DNA from: Heliomicrobium undosum
GTDB taxonomy: Bacteria > Bacillota > Desulfitobacteriia > Heliobacteriales > Heliobacteriaceae
Assembly (NCBI RefSeq): GCF_009877425.1
Contig: NZ_WXEY01000002.1
Location: forward strand, 1-52,959
DNA: 52,959 bases
Direction: 5' to 3'
Shown: positions 1 through 8,013 of the stretch, piece after piece
Layout: every line of letters begins with the position of its first letter
How positions within the stretch are numbered: the first letter of the stretch is position 1
The notes under the pieces: model-generated
Database searches by the model: none
What the model was told of the DNA's origin: nothing
What the model saw: only the letters and a program-made list of their open reading frames with translations
Program-made: the position numbers and the translations under genes

Positions 1-7
1 GTAGATG

Positions 8-42
8 AACAGGTGTTGAAAGAGACACCTGTTTTTGTTTTT
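8..42 (+). terminator. Rho-independent terminator of an upstream gene
   Basis: A perfect 9-bp stem (8-16 with 25-33) closes an 8-base loop and is followed by a T-rich run with one G interruption. It would end a plus-strand transcript whose gene lies before the window. Confidence 0.8.
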
Positions 43-125
43 TATGGCAATATCATACCGTAAGGTTGAGTGGAATTATCGAGCAGAATAAACTATAATC
101 AGTGATGGGGAAAGGGGTCGAATTT

Positions 126-1151
126 GTGGAGCATAAAATGCGGGATTTAGGGATTCCGCTCATGAAATTATTCATGTTGTCTTTTGCCTTTTTCTTCCTC
201 ATTCAAACAGGGATGTATATTAGTCAATTGTCCCCCGAGAAAAGAAGTCAACTGGCGATGAACATATTTCCCTGGCTCTTTGCCGATGAGGTTGTAGCCA
301 TGGCTGGTGAAGTGAATTACCCCATTGATGATGTGGGTTTGACACAGGGCATCATCTTTGCGGAGCAACAGCACCCCCCTGAAAGTTACCAATCTGTCGC
401 TCCCCCTTCCGGAGCGCCTATGACCACACAGTCGGAGGATGTAACTGAAAAAGGGGAGCAGAAACCCGGCGGCGAAAGGCTTTTGTCTACTATTGCGCCG
501 GTGACTCCCATTTCTGCTTCTGTGGCGGGGGCCAAGCAATCAGGCAAGGTAGCGTACTTGACTTTCGATGATGGCCCGAGTGACATTACACCGCAGGTCC
601 TCGATATTTTGGACAAATATAAGGTACAAGCCACCTTCTTTGTCATCGGCGGCCAAGCGGATGCCCGCCCTGATCTCATCCGTAGGATTCGATCGGAAGG
701 GCATCTGATCGGGAATCACACCTACTCCCATCGGTATCGCCAGATCTATTCCAGTCCAACGGCCTTTATCCAGGACTTGCAGCAAGCGGAAGAGGTTCTT
801 AACCGGTTGCTTGACGAACGCCCAAAACATGTTCGAGCCCCCGGTGGCACAAGAGGCAACATGTCTGCCGAATTGATCAAACGGTTGACGGAGCAAGGCT
901 ATGTGCTTCATGATTGGAATGTCGACTCCAGGGATACAGCGGCGCCTGTGGTCAGCGCAGAGTCCATCCATGGGCAGGTTATGCGGCAAGTGGTCGACAA
1001 GGAAAACGCCGTCATCCTCTTCCACGACGGCCCCGGAAAAATCACGTTGCCGGTGGCTCTCCCCGCTATTATTGAAGAACTGAAGAAGCAAGGCTTTGCC
1101 TTCAAATCGCTGGAACATATTGCAAGACCGGTCGTCATGTATCAACACTGA
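126..1151 (+). CDS. Membrane-anchored polysaccharide deacetylase (NodB domain)
   Basis: A predicted carbohydrate esterase family 4 enzyme that would remove acetyl groups from a cell-wall polymer such as peptidoglycan or chitin-like glycan, acting outside the membrane. One hydrophobic segment near the N-terminus should anchor it. A linker of about 100 residues precedes a NodB domain with the metal-binding motif TFDDGPS near residue 150, the His pair HTYSH, the RAPGG motif and a late HDGP motif, so the catalytic set looks complete. I prefer GTG at 126 because a GGGGAAAGGGG ribosome binding site lies 8 bases upstream; GTG 102 or ATG 105 in the same frame would add 7-8 residues but would overlap that site. 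Substrate is not shown by the sequence. Confidence 0.9.
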   Translation: MEHKMRDLGIPLMKLFMLSFAFFFLIQTGMYISQLSPEKRSQLAMNIFPWLFADEVVAMAGEVNYPIDDVGLTQGIIFAEQQHPPESYQSVAPPSGAPMTTQSEDVTEKGEQKPGGERLLSTIAPVTPISASVAGAKQSGKVAYLTFDDGPSDITPQVLDILDKYKVQATFFVIGGQADARPDLIRRIRSEGHLIGNHTYSHRYRQIYSSPTAFIQDLQQAEEVLNRLLDERPKHVRAPGGTRGNMSAELIKRLTEQGYVLHDWNVDSRDTAAPVVSAESIHGQVMRQVVDKENAVILFHDGPGKITLPVALPAIIEELKKQGFAFKSLEHIARPVVMYQH

Positions 1152-1213
1152 TAGGTAAGGAATGCAGGGACCTTTGCGAGGGATAATAGACAAAAGAAGC
1201 AGAGGGGGCTGTG

Positions 1214-1438
1214 ATGTTGGAAAAGGAACCTGTCGGTAAAAGGTTTGGAAAAAGGGAATCTGACGTCTGGAACGAAGTGAGCCATGAGCTGTCAGCTAAG
1301 GATGATCGAAAAGCGGAAGCCTACTGGCGCGAGGTGGCGGAGAACGGTCCCTCGACAGATGTCGCGCCTTTTGTGCAGGGAACCAACACGGGTAGCCCCA
1401 AGCGCCTTCATCCGGACAGAAAAACAGGAGACCACTAA
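1214..1438 (+). CDS. Small hypothetical protein (74 aa)
   Basis: A short, highly charged, hydrophilic protein with no membrane segment and no motif I recognise. ATG 1214 has an AGAGGGGG ribosome binding site 5 bases upstream; GTG 1211 is directly before it but too close to the site. It follows the deacetylase by about 60 bases and ends just before a strong terminator, so it may be the last gene of that transcript. The good ribosome binding site and terminator placement support it, but lack of family recognition leaves it uncertain. Confidence 0.5.
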   Translation: MLEKEPVGKRFGKRESDVWNEVSHELSAKDDRKAEAYWREVAENGPSTDVAPFVQGTNTGSPKRLHPDRKTGDH

Positions 1439-1488
1439 GAACAAGCTGGAAGCGTCGAGAGGAAAATGACGCTTCCAGCTTGTTTCTT
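1439..1488. terminator. Bidirectional terminator between convergent genes
   Basis: A perfect 16-bp inverted repeat (1441-1456 with 1468-1483) with an 11-base loop lies between the stop of the small plus-strand gene and the stop of the minus-strand glycosyl hydrolase. It has T-rich sequence on the plus strand and, read in reverse, on the minus strand. Confidence 0.85.
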
Positions 1489-3073
1489 AGTATAAACTGA
1501 TCACCGGCTGGGTTCGCTGGATTAAGACAGCCAGTTGAGCCCGTGTCATCGATTGATCCGGTTGGAACGATCCATCATTGAAACCGGTCAACCAGCCGCG
1601 GGAGGTCAGGGCGGCGATGGCCTGCGCTGCATAGTGTTGTGACGGCACATCCCAAAAGCGGGAGGACGAGGAGACGTTTTGAATCGAATAAGCTCGTTGC
1701 AGCAGGAGCGCCAGTTCGGCACGTGTCATCGTTTCATTGGGGGCAAAGAGACCATCTCCGCGTCCCTTGATCAGGCCGGCTTTCACAGCGCGGGCGATGG
1801 CGTCCTTGGCCCAGTAATCGTTGGGTATATCGCGGAAAGAGACGGATGATCCGGCTGGCAATTTCAGGTGGCGGGCGATCAGTTGCACTGCTTCCGCCCG
1901 GGTGATCTTCCGTTCCGGGTCAAAAGTACCGTCGGGAGAGCCGGAGAGCAGGCCTTGCTTGACCAGTTCACTGATTTCCTTGGCGGCCCAATGATTCCGC
2001 GTGTCCGAGAATTTCAATTCCTGTAGCCATGGTTGAAAGCTGTCCCAGAGTTGAGTGTCTTCCAGGCCGAGGCGCCAGGCGGCTACACCAGCCAGGTCAT
2101 AGACATGGACAAGCCGCATCTTGGCCTGCAACGACGCTGTGTTATCCAGCCAGAGCTCGTTTTGACCGTTCGTTCCCGTATAACGCAGCCGAAAAGCGCC
2201 TTGCGCCGCAATCCATTCAATGGGCGCCCGATTTTCTGCCGAAAGGCGAAGGGCGCGATCATAGCCGACACCGTTGCCATTTTTCCCATTCACCCAATGG
2301 CGGCCATAGAAAGGGATACCAAGGATCAGTTTTTCCGGCGGGATCGTCGACACCATGTAGCGGGCTACATTATCCACCCAGCCGATGGACGCCACCGGAC
2401 CCGGTTGGGACGTGGACCAGTGTTCGTCGTAGGCCATGACGATTACCTTGTCGACGATCGATCCGATGGCCCTGTAGTCATAGGCGTCCGCCCAGTCGCC
2501 CGTATTGGCCCGGGTGGCAGGGGCTACGGCCACGGAGAGCGTTTTGCCTTTTGCGTGGAGAGGACCGGCCAGGGCCTGTAAAAAAGACACATAGGCGCTT
2601 CGCTTTCCGACACTGAAATTTTCAAGGTCGATATTGAGACCGTCGGCGCCCGTCTGATTGACGAAGGCAACTAGTTCATTGACCAGAGAGGTCATCCGTT
2701 CCGGTGACAGCGCCGCATCTCCGGCAACCCAATCAAAGTTGTTGGTCAAAAAAGGAGCGCCCTTTAAGCCGCGGTCGTGGAGCCACTGCAGCAGTTCCGG
2801 ATCTGCTTTTGTGGTTAAGCGGCCCTCCTTGTCCACCTCCAGCCACGGTAAAAAGACGCCGTTGATATTCCCCCGGCTCTTGGTCAACTGTTGCTGGTAG
2901 GCGGAGCGATTGCCGGCATAGAGGTAGACATATGCTTCTTTGGCCCCCTTCGGCGCCCACGATTCGTTTGCCAAAAGACGATCGGGTCCGACAAACGGCA
3001 GCAGGGGAGATAAAAAAGCGAGGAGCGTCAGGGAGAAACAGAGGAAGCCGATGAGCCAAGCGCGTGTTCTCAT
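1487..3073 (-). CDS. Secreted glycosyl hydrolase family 18 protein with three SLH domains
   Basis: A 528-residue exported enzyme. A signal peptide of about 35 residues is followed by a GH18 (chitinase/N-acetylglucosaminidase fold) domain to about residue 345. The catalytic motif reads DGLNIDLE with the acid at Glu151. The Asn in place of the second Asp of the chitinase motif is usual in the YaaH/SleL-like peptidoglycan or spore-cortex branch. Three surface-layer homology domains follow, each beginning with an F.D....W/YA pattern and holding the ITRAE or MTRAE/Q signature; they would bind secondary cell-wall polymer. The start has GGGAGG upstream. Likely role: cell-wall or spore-coat glycan turnover at the surface. 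Confidence 0.92.
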   Translation of the reverse strand: MRTRAWLIGFLCFSLTLLAFLSPLLPFVGPDRLLANESWAPKGAKEAYVYLYAGNRSAYQQQLTKSRGNINGVFLPWLEVDKEGRLTTKADPELLQWLHDRGLKGAPFLTNNFDWVAGDAALSPERMTSLVNELVAFVNQTGADGLNIDLENFSVGKRSAYVSFLQALAGPLHAKGKTLSVAVAPATRANTGDWADAYDYRAIGSIVDKVIVMAYDEHWSTSQPGPVASIGWVDNVARYMVSTIPPEKLILGIPFYGRHWVNGKNGNGVGYDRALRLSAENRAPIEWIAAQGAFRLRYTGTNGQNELWLDNTASLQAKMRLVHVYDLAGVAAWRLGLEDTQLWDSFQPWLQELKFSDTRNHWAAKEISELVKQGLLSGSPDGTFDPERKITRAEAVQLIARHLKLPAGSSVSFRDIPNDYWAKDAIARAVKAGLIKGRGDGLFAPNETMTRAELALLLQRAYSIQNVSSSSRFWDVPSQHYAAQAIAALTSRGWLTGFNDGSFQPDQSMTRAQLAVLIQRTQPVISLY

Positions 3074-3093
3074 GGCGAACCTCCCGTAGAATG

Positions 3094-3102
3094 TGATATA
3101 AT
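3094..3102 (+). promoter_or_regulatory. Extended -10 promoter element
   Basis: TG-A-TATAAT is a consensus extended -10 element about 36 bases before the start of the response-regulator gene. I find no good -35 box 17 bases upstream, which extended -10 promoters can lack. Confidence 0.55.
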
Positions 3103-3137
3103 GCTAGAAGGAATTGCCTTTCAAGGAGGGCATATTG

Positions 3138-4322
3138 GTGTTTGAAGAAACCTGGGAATCGAGCGCCCAGATTCTGGTCGTGGATGATGTTGTGACCAAC
3201 GTGGAACTGATGCGGTTGCAGTTGACCCGGGCCGGTTACCAGGTGCTTACCGCCTTTAACGGGGAGCAAGCGCTTGAATCCATAAAAAGGACATTGCCCG
3301 ACCTGATCCTGCTGGACGTGATGATGCCGGGGATGAATGGCTTTGAGGTTTGCGCGAAGCTGAAAGAGGATCCCCATACGCAACTGATTCCCGTGGTTTT
3401 GGTCACCGCCCTTCATGAAGTGGAAGACCGGATTAAAGGGATCGAAGCCGGCGCCGACGATTTTATCAGCAAACCCTTTAACCGAGTGGAACTGCTGACG
3501 CGCGTCAAATCGCTGCTGCGCATTCGCAAGTTATACCGCCAATTGGAGAAGAGCTACCGGGAGATCGAATCGAAGAACGCGATTCTCACAGAAGAGTTGA
3601 GAATGGCTCGCCACGTTCAACAGCACCTCCTGCCGACGGGATATCCCTCCATGGAACGGTTGGCCTTTGAGGTGACCTATCGACCCACCATCGAGATCGG
3701 CGGCGATTTCTACGACTTTATCACCGTCAACAAAGACGAGGTTGGCGTTTTTGTTTCTGATGTTTCCGGTCACGGTGTTTCGGCGGCCATGTTGACCATG
3801 GTGATCAGCACGATGATGCGGTCCATCACCCAAGAAACCCTGGCGCCGGGACAGGTGCTTGACCGGTTGAACCTGCAGTTCGGGAAAATGGTGGAGGGCG
3901 AACTGACAGGCACCTTTGTCACGGCCTTCTCGCTGCTGGTCAATGAAGCGACCGGCAGGGTTCATTACGCCAACGCCGGCCATCCTAGCCCGCTCTTGTT
4001 GCGCGGTGACAGTGACGAAGTGGAAAAACTCGACACGGACGGTTTTCCTTTAGGCCTTTTTGATACGGCCGAGTATGAGTCGAGAGAGGTTGACATCCTG
4101 CCGGGCGACAAACTGGTCTTGTATACAGACGGCATCTATGACGTGGTCAACGAGCGCAAAGAGTGTTTCGGGTTCAGTCGCTTTGTGGCCCTCGTGAAAG
4201 AACTCCGTTATTTGCCGGCTAAAAAAATGGCTGAAGCGATCATGGCCCGTATCAGCGCTTTCGCCCAGCAGATGCCCCAACCGGACGACATCTGCCTCGT
4301 GGTCATTGAACATTTGAGGTGA
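3138..4322 (+). CDS. Response regulator fused to SpoIIE/RsbU-type PP2C phosphatase
   Basis: A two-part signalling protein. The N-terminal receiver domain (about residues 8-125) has the acidic pair VVDD, the phospho-acceptor Asp in LLDVMMPGMNG and the conserved Lys in SKPF. A coiled linker (about 130-175) leads to a PP2C-like serine phosphatase domain with GGDFYDF, SDVSGHG and the closing QPDDICL metal motif. Such proteins dephosphorylate anti-sigma-factor antagonists in partner-switching pathways; the partner is not in this window. Start GTG 3138 is chosen because AAGGAGGG ends 7 bases before it; TTG 3135 is the alternative. It is divergent from the GH18 gene. Confidence 0.93.
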   Translation: MFEETWESSAQILVVDDVVTNVELMRLQLTRAGYQVLTAFNGEQALESIKRTLPDLILLDVMMPGMNGFEVCAKLKEDPHTQLIPVVLVTALHEVEDRIKGIEAGADDFISKPFNRVELLTRVKSLLRIRKLYRQLEKSYREIESKNAILTEELRMARHVQQHLLPTGYPSMERLAFEVTYRPTIEIGGDFYDFITVNKDEVGVFVSDVSGHGVSAAMLTMVISTMMRSITQETLAPGQVLDRLNLQFGKMVEGELTGTFVTAFSLLVNEATGRVHYANAGHPSPLLLRGDSDEVEKLDTDGFPLGLFDTAEYESREVDILPGDKLVLYTDGIYDVVNERKECFGFSRFVALVKELRYLPAKKMAEAIMARISAFAQQMPQPDDICLVVIEHLR

Positions 4323-4414
4323 TGGACGATAAGGCCGGTCGGGTTGAACCGGACAGGATTGTATGTAGTACAGTTGATTCGTACAGGACTGCTTTTTTTT
4401 GACCTTTTTTTACA

Positions 4415-4457
4415 CAGTAAAAAGTGGCAAACCCTTTGCTGGCGGGTATGCCACTTT
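4415..4457 (-). terminator. Terminator for the minus-strand membrane protein gene
   Basis: Inverted repeat AAAGTGGCA (4421-4429) and TGCCACTTT (4449-4457). On the minus strand the stem runs into a TTTTT tract. The adjacent T8 run at 4393-4400 may serve a weaker plus-strand terminator for the phosphatase gene. Confidence 0.7.
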
Positions 4458-4494
4458 CCTGTCAGGCCTGTCGATTGGTGATAACATAAGGGTT

Positions 4495-5244
4495 CTACCG
4501 GCTCGTTCCTCCTGGACTTTGACTGGAAACGCCCTGAGCCTGTCCTTTGGCAGCCGGGGCAGCCTTGGAAGTCGATCCTGTTCCTTTACTGCCGCCGGCA
4601 GCAGGGCTGGCGGTCGCAGGCGCCGATGCGCCGTTTCCCGAAGGTGTCGCCGATGGGGGAGCAGGAGATAGGTTGGCTGCCGGCGCGGCGAGGGCTTCAA
4701 TGTGGCCCAGGGTCCGCGTTTTCTCGCCATACTGGAAGACGACGGGATCTTTCCACTGAAAGGACTTCCATTCTCCGCCCGCAGGCGAAGAGAATGCGAC
4801 GATCTGATCGTTGATTTCCAGCCGGATTTCGACAGAATCGCCTGATTCCATGCCTTTCAGGTATTTTCCCTCCCCGAAGGCGGGGTAAGCGGCGTCGTAG
4901 TAGGCGTAATAGGCGTCCAACGACTTGACGGTGACCCCTGCAGTCTCCGCCAGGAAGAGGACGACGAGGCTGAGCAGGATCGCTTTTAACCGCCAGTACC
5001 CGCTGTCGTTCATGGGAGGACGCTCAGCCGCCAACTGATAGGTGACGCGAAAGGCCAGCACGGTGACAGAGGCGCTGAAGGCCAGGAAAAAGGCCCAGGT
5101 TAAATCCCGGTAGTAGCGTCCGGCGATGGTTTCCCAGTAGGTGGGAGGAGTGGATAGCTCCCAGTGGATATAGCCGTAGAAGCAAAGGGCGACAGCGGCG
5201 GCAAGGAGCCACCCGCCGGAAAGCAGCCCCAGGAGCAAACGCAA
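4495..5244 (-). CDS. Membrane protein of unknown function with low-complexity tail
   Basis: A 249-residue protein with three predicted membrane segments (about 5-25, 48-68, 85-103), a short folded portion to about residue 185 and a C-terminal tail of about 65 residues made mostly of Ala, Pro, Ser, Gly and Thr. I recognise no family. The start is unsure: TTG 5244 is the first usable start in frame, with a weak AAAGG site upstream. The frame stays open for about 25 more codons and encodes an Arg/Lys-rich stretch that would fit a cytoplasmic N-terminus, but I see no ATG, GTG or TTG there. It is convergent with the phosphatase gene and divergent from acuA. Confidence 0.6.
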   Translation of the reverse strand: MRLLLGLLSGGWLLAAAVALCFYGYIHWELSTPPTYWETIAGRYYRDLTWAFFLAFSASVTVLAFRVTYQLAAERPPMNDSGYWRLKAILLSLVVLFLAETAGVTVKSLDAYYAYYDAAYPAFGEGKYLKGMESGDSVEIRLEINDQIVAFSSPAGGEWKSFQWKDPVVFQYGEKTRTLGHIEALAAPAANLSPAPPSATPSGNGASAPATASPAAGGSKGTGSTSKAAPAAKGQAQGVSSQSPGGTSR

Positions 5245-5440
5245 AGGATCTTTTACCTTTACCCGTCGCCGGGTACGATTTCGAGTCCCCGATGACCGAG
5301 TTCGACGATGCAGTCGAATTCACCCCCGTAACGATTTGGATTATCGACAATTGTCTTGTTATTCCTTCGCTACCCTGATAAAAACTCCTGCTTCGTGAGT
5401 CTATGACAGCGGGAGACGATGAATGTGGAAGGTGGGGGTT

Positions 5441-6079
5441 ATGATTACGGCAGTCAATGTGCTGCGTACGCCGCGCATCATCCAGACGGAGCGGGGGAAT
5501 GTGACCATATTTGGTCCCGTCACCGCCGAGGAGGTTCTACGTTATGCCTTGGATGAGGGGCTGAGCGCCTTTCGTCCGCCAAAGGAACAGCAGAAAGCGT
5601 TGGCGGAGATCGCGGTGTTGCCGGAGGGACAGGTGATCGTCGCCATTCATGATGAACGGATCATTGGCTATGTGACCTTTCACCGTCCGGAAGAGTTCGA
5701 GCGATGGGCCCATAATCAGGTTCCCGGCATGCTCGAATTGGGCGCCATTGAGACGAGCAAGCAGTGGCGGGGCCTGCATATCAGCAGCCACCTGCTGGAG
5801 GTCGCCTTCGGCGGAGGCGCCCTGGATGCCTATGTGATCATTGCTACGGAGTATTACTGGCACTGGGACTTGAAAGGCACCGGTCTTTCGGTGTGGGAAT
5901 ATCAGAAGTTTCTTGAAAGTCTCTTCAACCGGGTTGGTCTGCGCCGGGTGGGCACCGATGAACCGGATATCCTCGCCCATCCGGCCAACATGCTGATGGC
6001 CCGCGTCGGCCCGTTGGTTCCCCAGGATACGGTGCTGCTGTTCGAGGAATCGCTCTATCAAAACCGGTGGATGTTTTGA
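5441..6079 (+). CDS. acuA: AcuA, GNAT protein acetyltransferase acting on acetyl-CoA synthetase
   Basis: AcuA of Bacillus subtilis acetylates the active-site lysine of acetyl-CoA synthetase and switches it off. This protein has the same layout: an N-terminal GNVTIFGP region, an acetyltransferase fold with ELGAIE and a following arginine-rich acetyl-CoA-binding turn near QWRGLHIS, then the characteristic ATEYYWHWDLKGTGLSVWEY segment. Length (about 212 aa) matches the family. ATG 5441 is preferred for its GGAAGGTGGGGG site; ATG 5423 would add six residues. It is first of an acuA-acuB-acuC operon. Confidence 0.93.
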   Translation: MITAVNVLRTPRIIQTERGNVTIFGPVTAEEVLRYALDEGLSAFRPPKEQQKALAEIAVLPEGQVIVAIHDERIIGYVTFHRPEEFERWAHNQVPGMLELGAIETSKQWRGLHISSHLLEVAFGGGALDAYVIIATEYYWHWDLKGTGLSVWEYQKFLESLFNRVGLRRVGTDEPDILAHPANMLMARVGPLVPQDTVLLFEESLYQNRWMF

Positions 6080-6096
6080 CGGGAGGCGTTGTTCAG

Positions 6097-6735
6097 ATGC
6101 TCGTTGAGGATATCATGATCCGTCAGGTCCATGTGGTCGGGCCGGAAACGACGGTCCTGGAGGCGCTGACTCTGGCGGAGCGAAAGCGTGTGCGCCATCT
6201 GCCGGTTGTGGACGAGGGCCGGTTGCTCGGGATCATTTCCGATCGGGACCTGCGGGATGTGAAGCCCTCAATTTTGGAAGCGGATAATCTGGAGATTCTC
6301 TCTACCACCCGGGTCAAGGATATCGTACATACATCCATCATCACCGTCCACCCTCTCGATGCCATTGAAGACGCAGCGAAAATGCTCTATGACCACCGGA
6401 TCGGTTGTCTGCCTGTTGTGCAGGCCGGGAAACTGGTGGGGATCATCACCACCACCGATCTGCTGCATGCCATCGTCGATATGATGGGCATGGGGCAACC
6501 TGGATCGTATCTGGAGGTCGAGGTGCCCGATCGCCCCGGCGCGCTGCTCGATATCGCCAGGATCATGAAAGCCCACGGCGTGAACATCATCAGTACTTTT
6601 GTGAACCCTGCTCGGCAGCGGAGCAGCCGGGTCATCGCCCTGCGCATCGCCACCTTTGATCCCCGGCAAATCATTCAGGAGATTGGAGAGGCCGGTTATG
6701 CCGTGGTATTCCCGATGGCGTTAAAGGGGGAATAG
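6097..6735 (+). CDS. acuB: AcuB, CBS-pair and ACT-domain regulatory protein
   Basis: Two CBS domains (about residues 1-125, each with the VRHLPVVDEGR or IGCLPVVQAGK core and a GIIS/TDRDL or GIITTTDL turn) are followed by an ACT domain starting near EVEVPDRPGALLDIA. This is the AcuB arrangement; CBS pairs usually bind adenine nucleotides and ACT domains small ligands. Its exact role in acetoin/acetate metabolism is not settled. ATG 6097 follows a GGGAGG site by 10 bases; a GTG at 6067 overlapping acuA is less likely. It sits 17 bases after acuA and 2 bases before acuC. Confidence 0.92.
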   Translation: MLVEDIMIRQVHVVGPETTVLEALTLAERKRVRHLPVVDEGRLLGIISDRDLRDVKPSILEADNLEILSTTRVKDIVHTSIITVHPLDAIEDAAKMLYDHRIGCLPVVQAGKLVGIITTTDLLHAIVDMMGMGQPGSYLEVEVPDRPGALLDIARIMKAHGVNIISTFVNPARQRSSRVIALRIATFDPRQIIQEIGEAGYAVVFPMALKGE

Positions 6736-6737
6736 GC

Positions 6738-7910
6738 ATGGGAAGACCGCCTCTTTTGATTTACTCGCCGGATTTCCACACCTACCGGTTTGGGCCCGAA
6801 CACCCTTTCAACCCCTTACGGATCGAGGTGACCGTCGATCTGATCCGCCGTTGCGGGCTGATCACGCCTACGCAGATCGTGCCGCCGGAAGCTTGCACCC
6901 GTGAGGAATTGCGTCCGGTCCATTCGGAAGCCTTGCTGGACGCCATCGAAGGCGCCGGGGAAGGCAGGCTTCTTCCGGAGCAACTGCGTCCCTTCGGCTT
7001 AGGCGATGACGATACACCTGCCTTTCCCGGCATGGGAGAGGCCACCCGCCTTGTGGCCGGTGCGACCCTGCAAGGGGCGAGGCTGATCATGGAAGGGAAA
7101 GCGGACCATGTCTTCCAGATCGCCGGGGGACTGCATCACGGTCACCGCAACCGGGCCTCCGGGTTTTGTGTCGTCAATGACGCCGCCGTTGCCATCTCCT
7201 TTTTGCAGCGGCGCTATGGCATAAAAGTGGCTTACATCGATACCGATGCCCACCACGGTGACGGTGTCCAGTCGATCTTTTACGATGATCCGACGGTGCT
7301 GACCATCTCGATCCATGAGACGGGCCGCTACCTTTTCCCGGGAACAGGCCACGTGGAGGAGCGGGGACGTTTTGACGGCTACGGTTTTTCCATCAACCTT
7401 CCCCTGGAGGCATACACGGAGGACGATTCCTTCATCGATCTCTACGAGCGCGCCGTAGCGCCGCTGATCGAGGCGTTTCAGCCGGACCTGCTGATCACCC
7501 AGAACGGCTGTGACGCCCATTACCTCGATCCCCTGACCCATCTGGCGCTGACGACGCGCAGTTTTGAAGCCGTGCCCCGGCTGGCCCACCGCCTCGCCCA
7601 TACCTACTGTCAGGGACGCTGGCTGGCGCTGGGCGGCGGCGGCTACGACCACTGGCGGGTCGTTCCCCGGGCTTGGTCGTTGCTTTGGGCCGAGATGAAC
7701 GAATGTTCGCCGGCAGAAGAGATCCCCAAGGACTGGCAGATGCGCTGGCAGTCGCAAAGCCCCGTATCCTTGCCGTCTCGGATGCGCGATGAGCCGGGCG
7801 AGTATCCGCCTATCCCGCGTCGGGCGATCATTGAGGACAAAAATCGGGTCACTTTGCAGCGGGCGATGCGGGACGCCGTGGATCTGATCCGCGCGCATAA
7901 CGTGCCGTGA
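6738..7910 (+). CDS. acuC: AcuC, zinc-dependent protein deacetylase
   Basis: A histone-deacetylase-superfamily enzyme which in Bacillus removes the acetyl group placed by AcuA on acetyl-CoA synthetase. At 390 residues it matches AcuC length. Visible motifs are GGLHHG with the catalytic His pair, YIDTDAHHGDGVQ with metal ligands Asp and His, and the later GCDAHYLDPL and GGGGY segments. It completes an acuABC set. The target gene acsA is not in the window. Confidence 0.94.
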   Translation: MGRPPLLIYSPDFHTYRFGPEHPFNPLRIEVTVDLIRRCGLITPTQIVPPEACTREELRPVHSEALLDAIEGAGEGRLLPEQLRPFGLGDDDTPAFPGMGEATRLVAGATLQGARLIMEGKADHVFQIAGGLHHGHRNRASGFCVVNDAAVAISFLQRRYGIKVAYIDTDAHHGDGVQSIFYDDPTVLTISIHETGRYLFPGTGHVEERGRFDGYGFSINLPLEAYTEDDSFIDLYERAVAPLIEAFQPDLLITQNGCDAHYLDPLTHLALTTRSFEAVPRLAHRLAHTYCQGRWLALGGGGYDHWRVVPRAWSLLWAEMNECSPAEEIPKDWQMRWQSQSPVSLPSRMRDEPGEYPPIPRRAIIEDKNRVTLQRAMRDAVDLIRAHNVP

Positions 7911-8013
7911 GACCCCTTGCATTGAAAAGGGTTTCATAGTTTTTGCTCGCCTTTTCAGACAGGCGATAATACCCTTTGGGTAGACTACCAGGGAAGGGAG
8001 GTTGTTGGTTCCT

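Noticed and set aside
5024-5350. A 108-codon minus-strand ORF covering the N-terminus of the 4495-5244 membrane protein
   Set aside because: Its second half is an Arg/Cys-rich shadow. The first half could be an N-terminus joined by a frameshift, but nothing supports that.
7921-7976. Nested inverted repeat before the YgiQ gene as a riboswitch
   Set aside because: Only short stems, no T-tract and no known aptamer motif; too weak to call.
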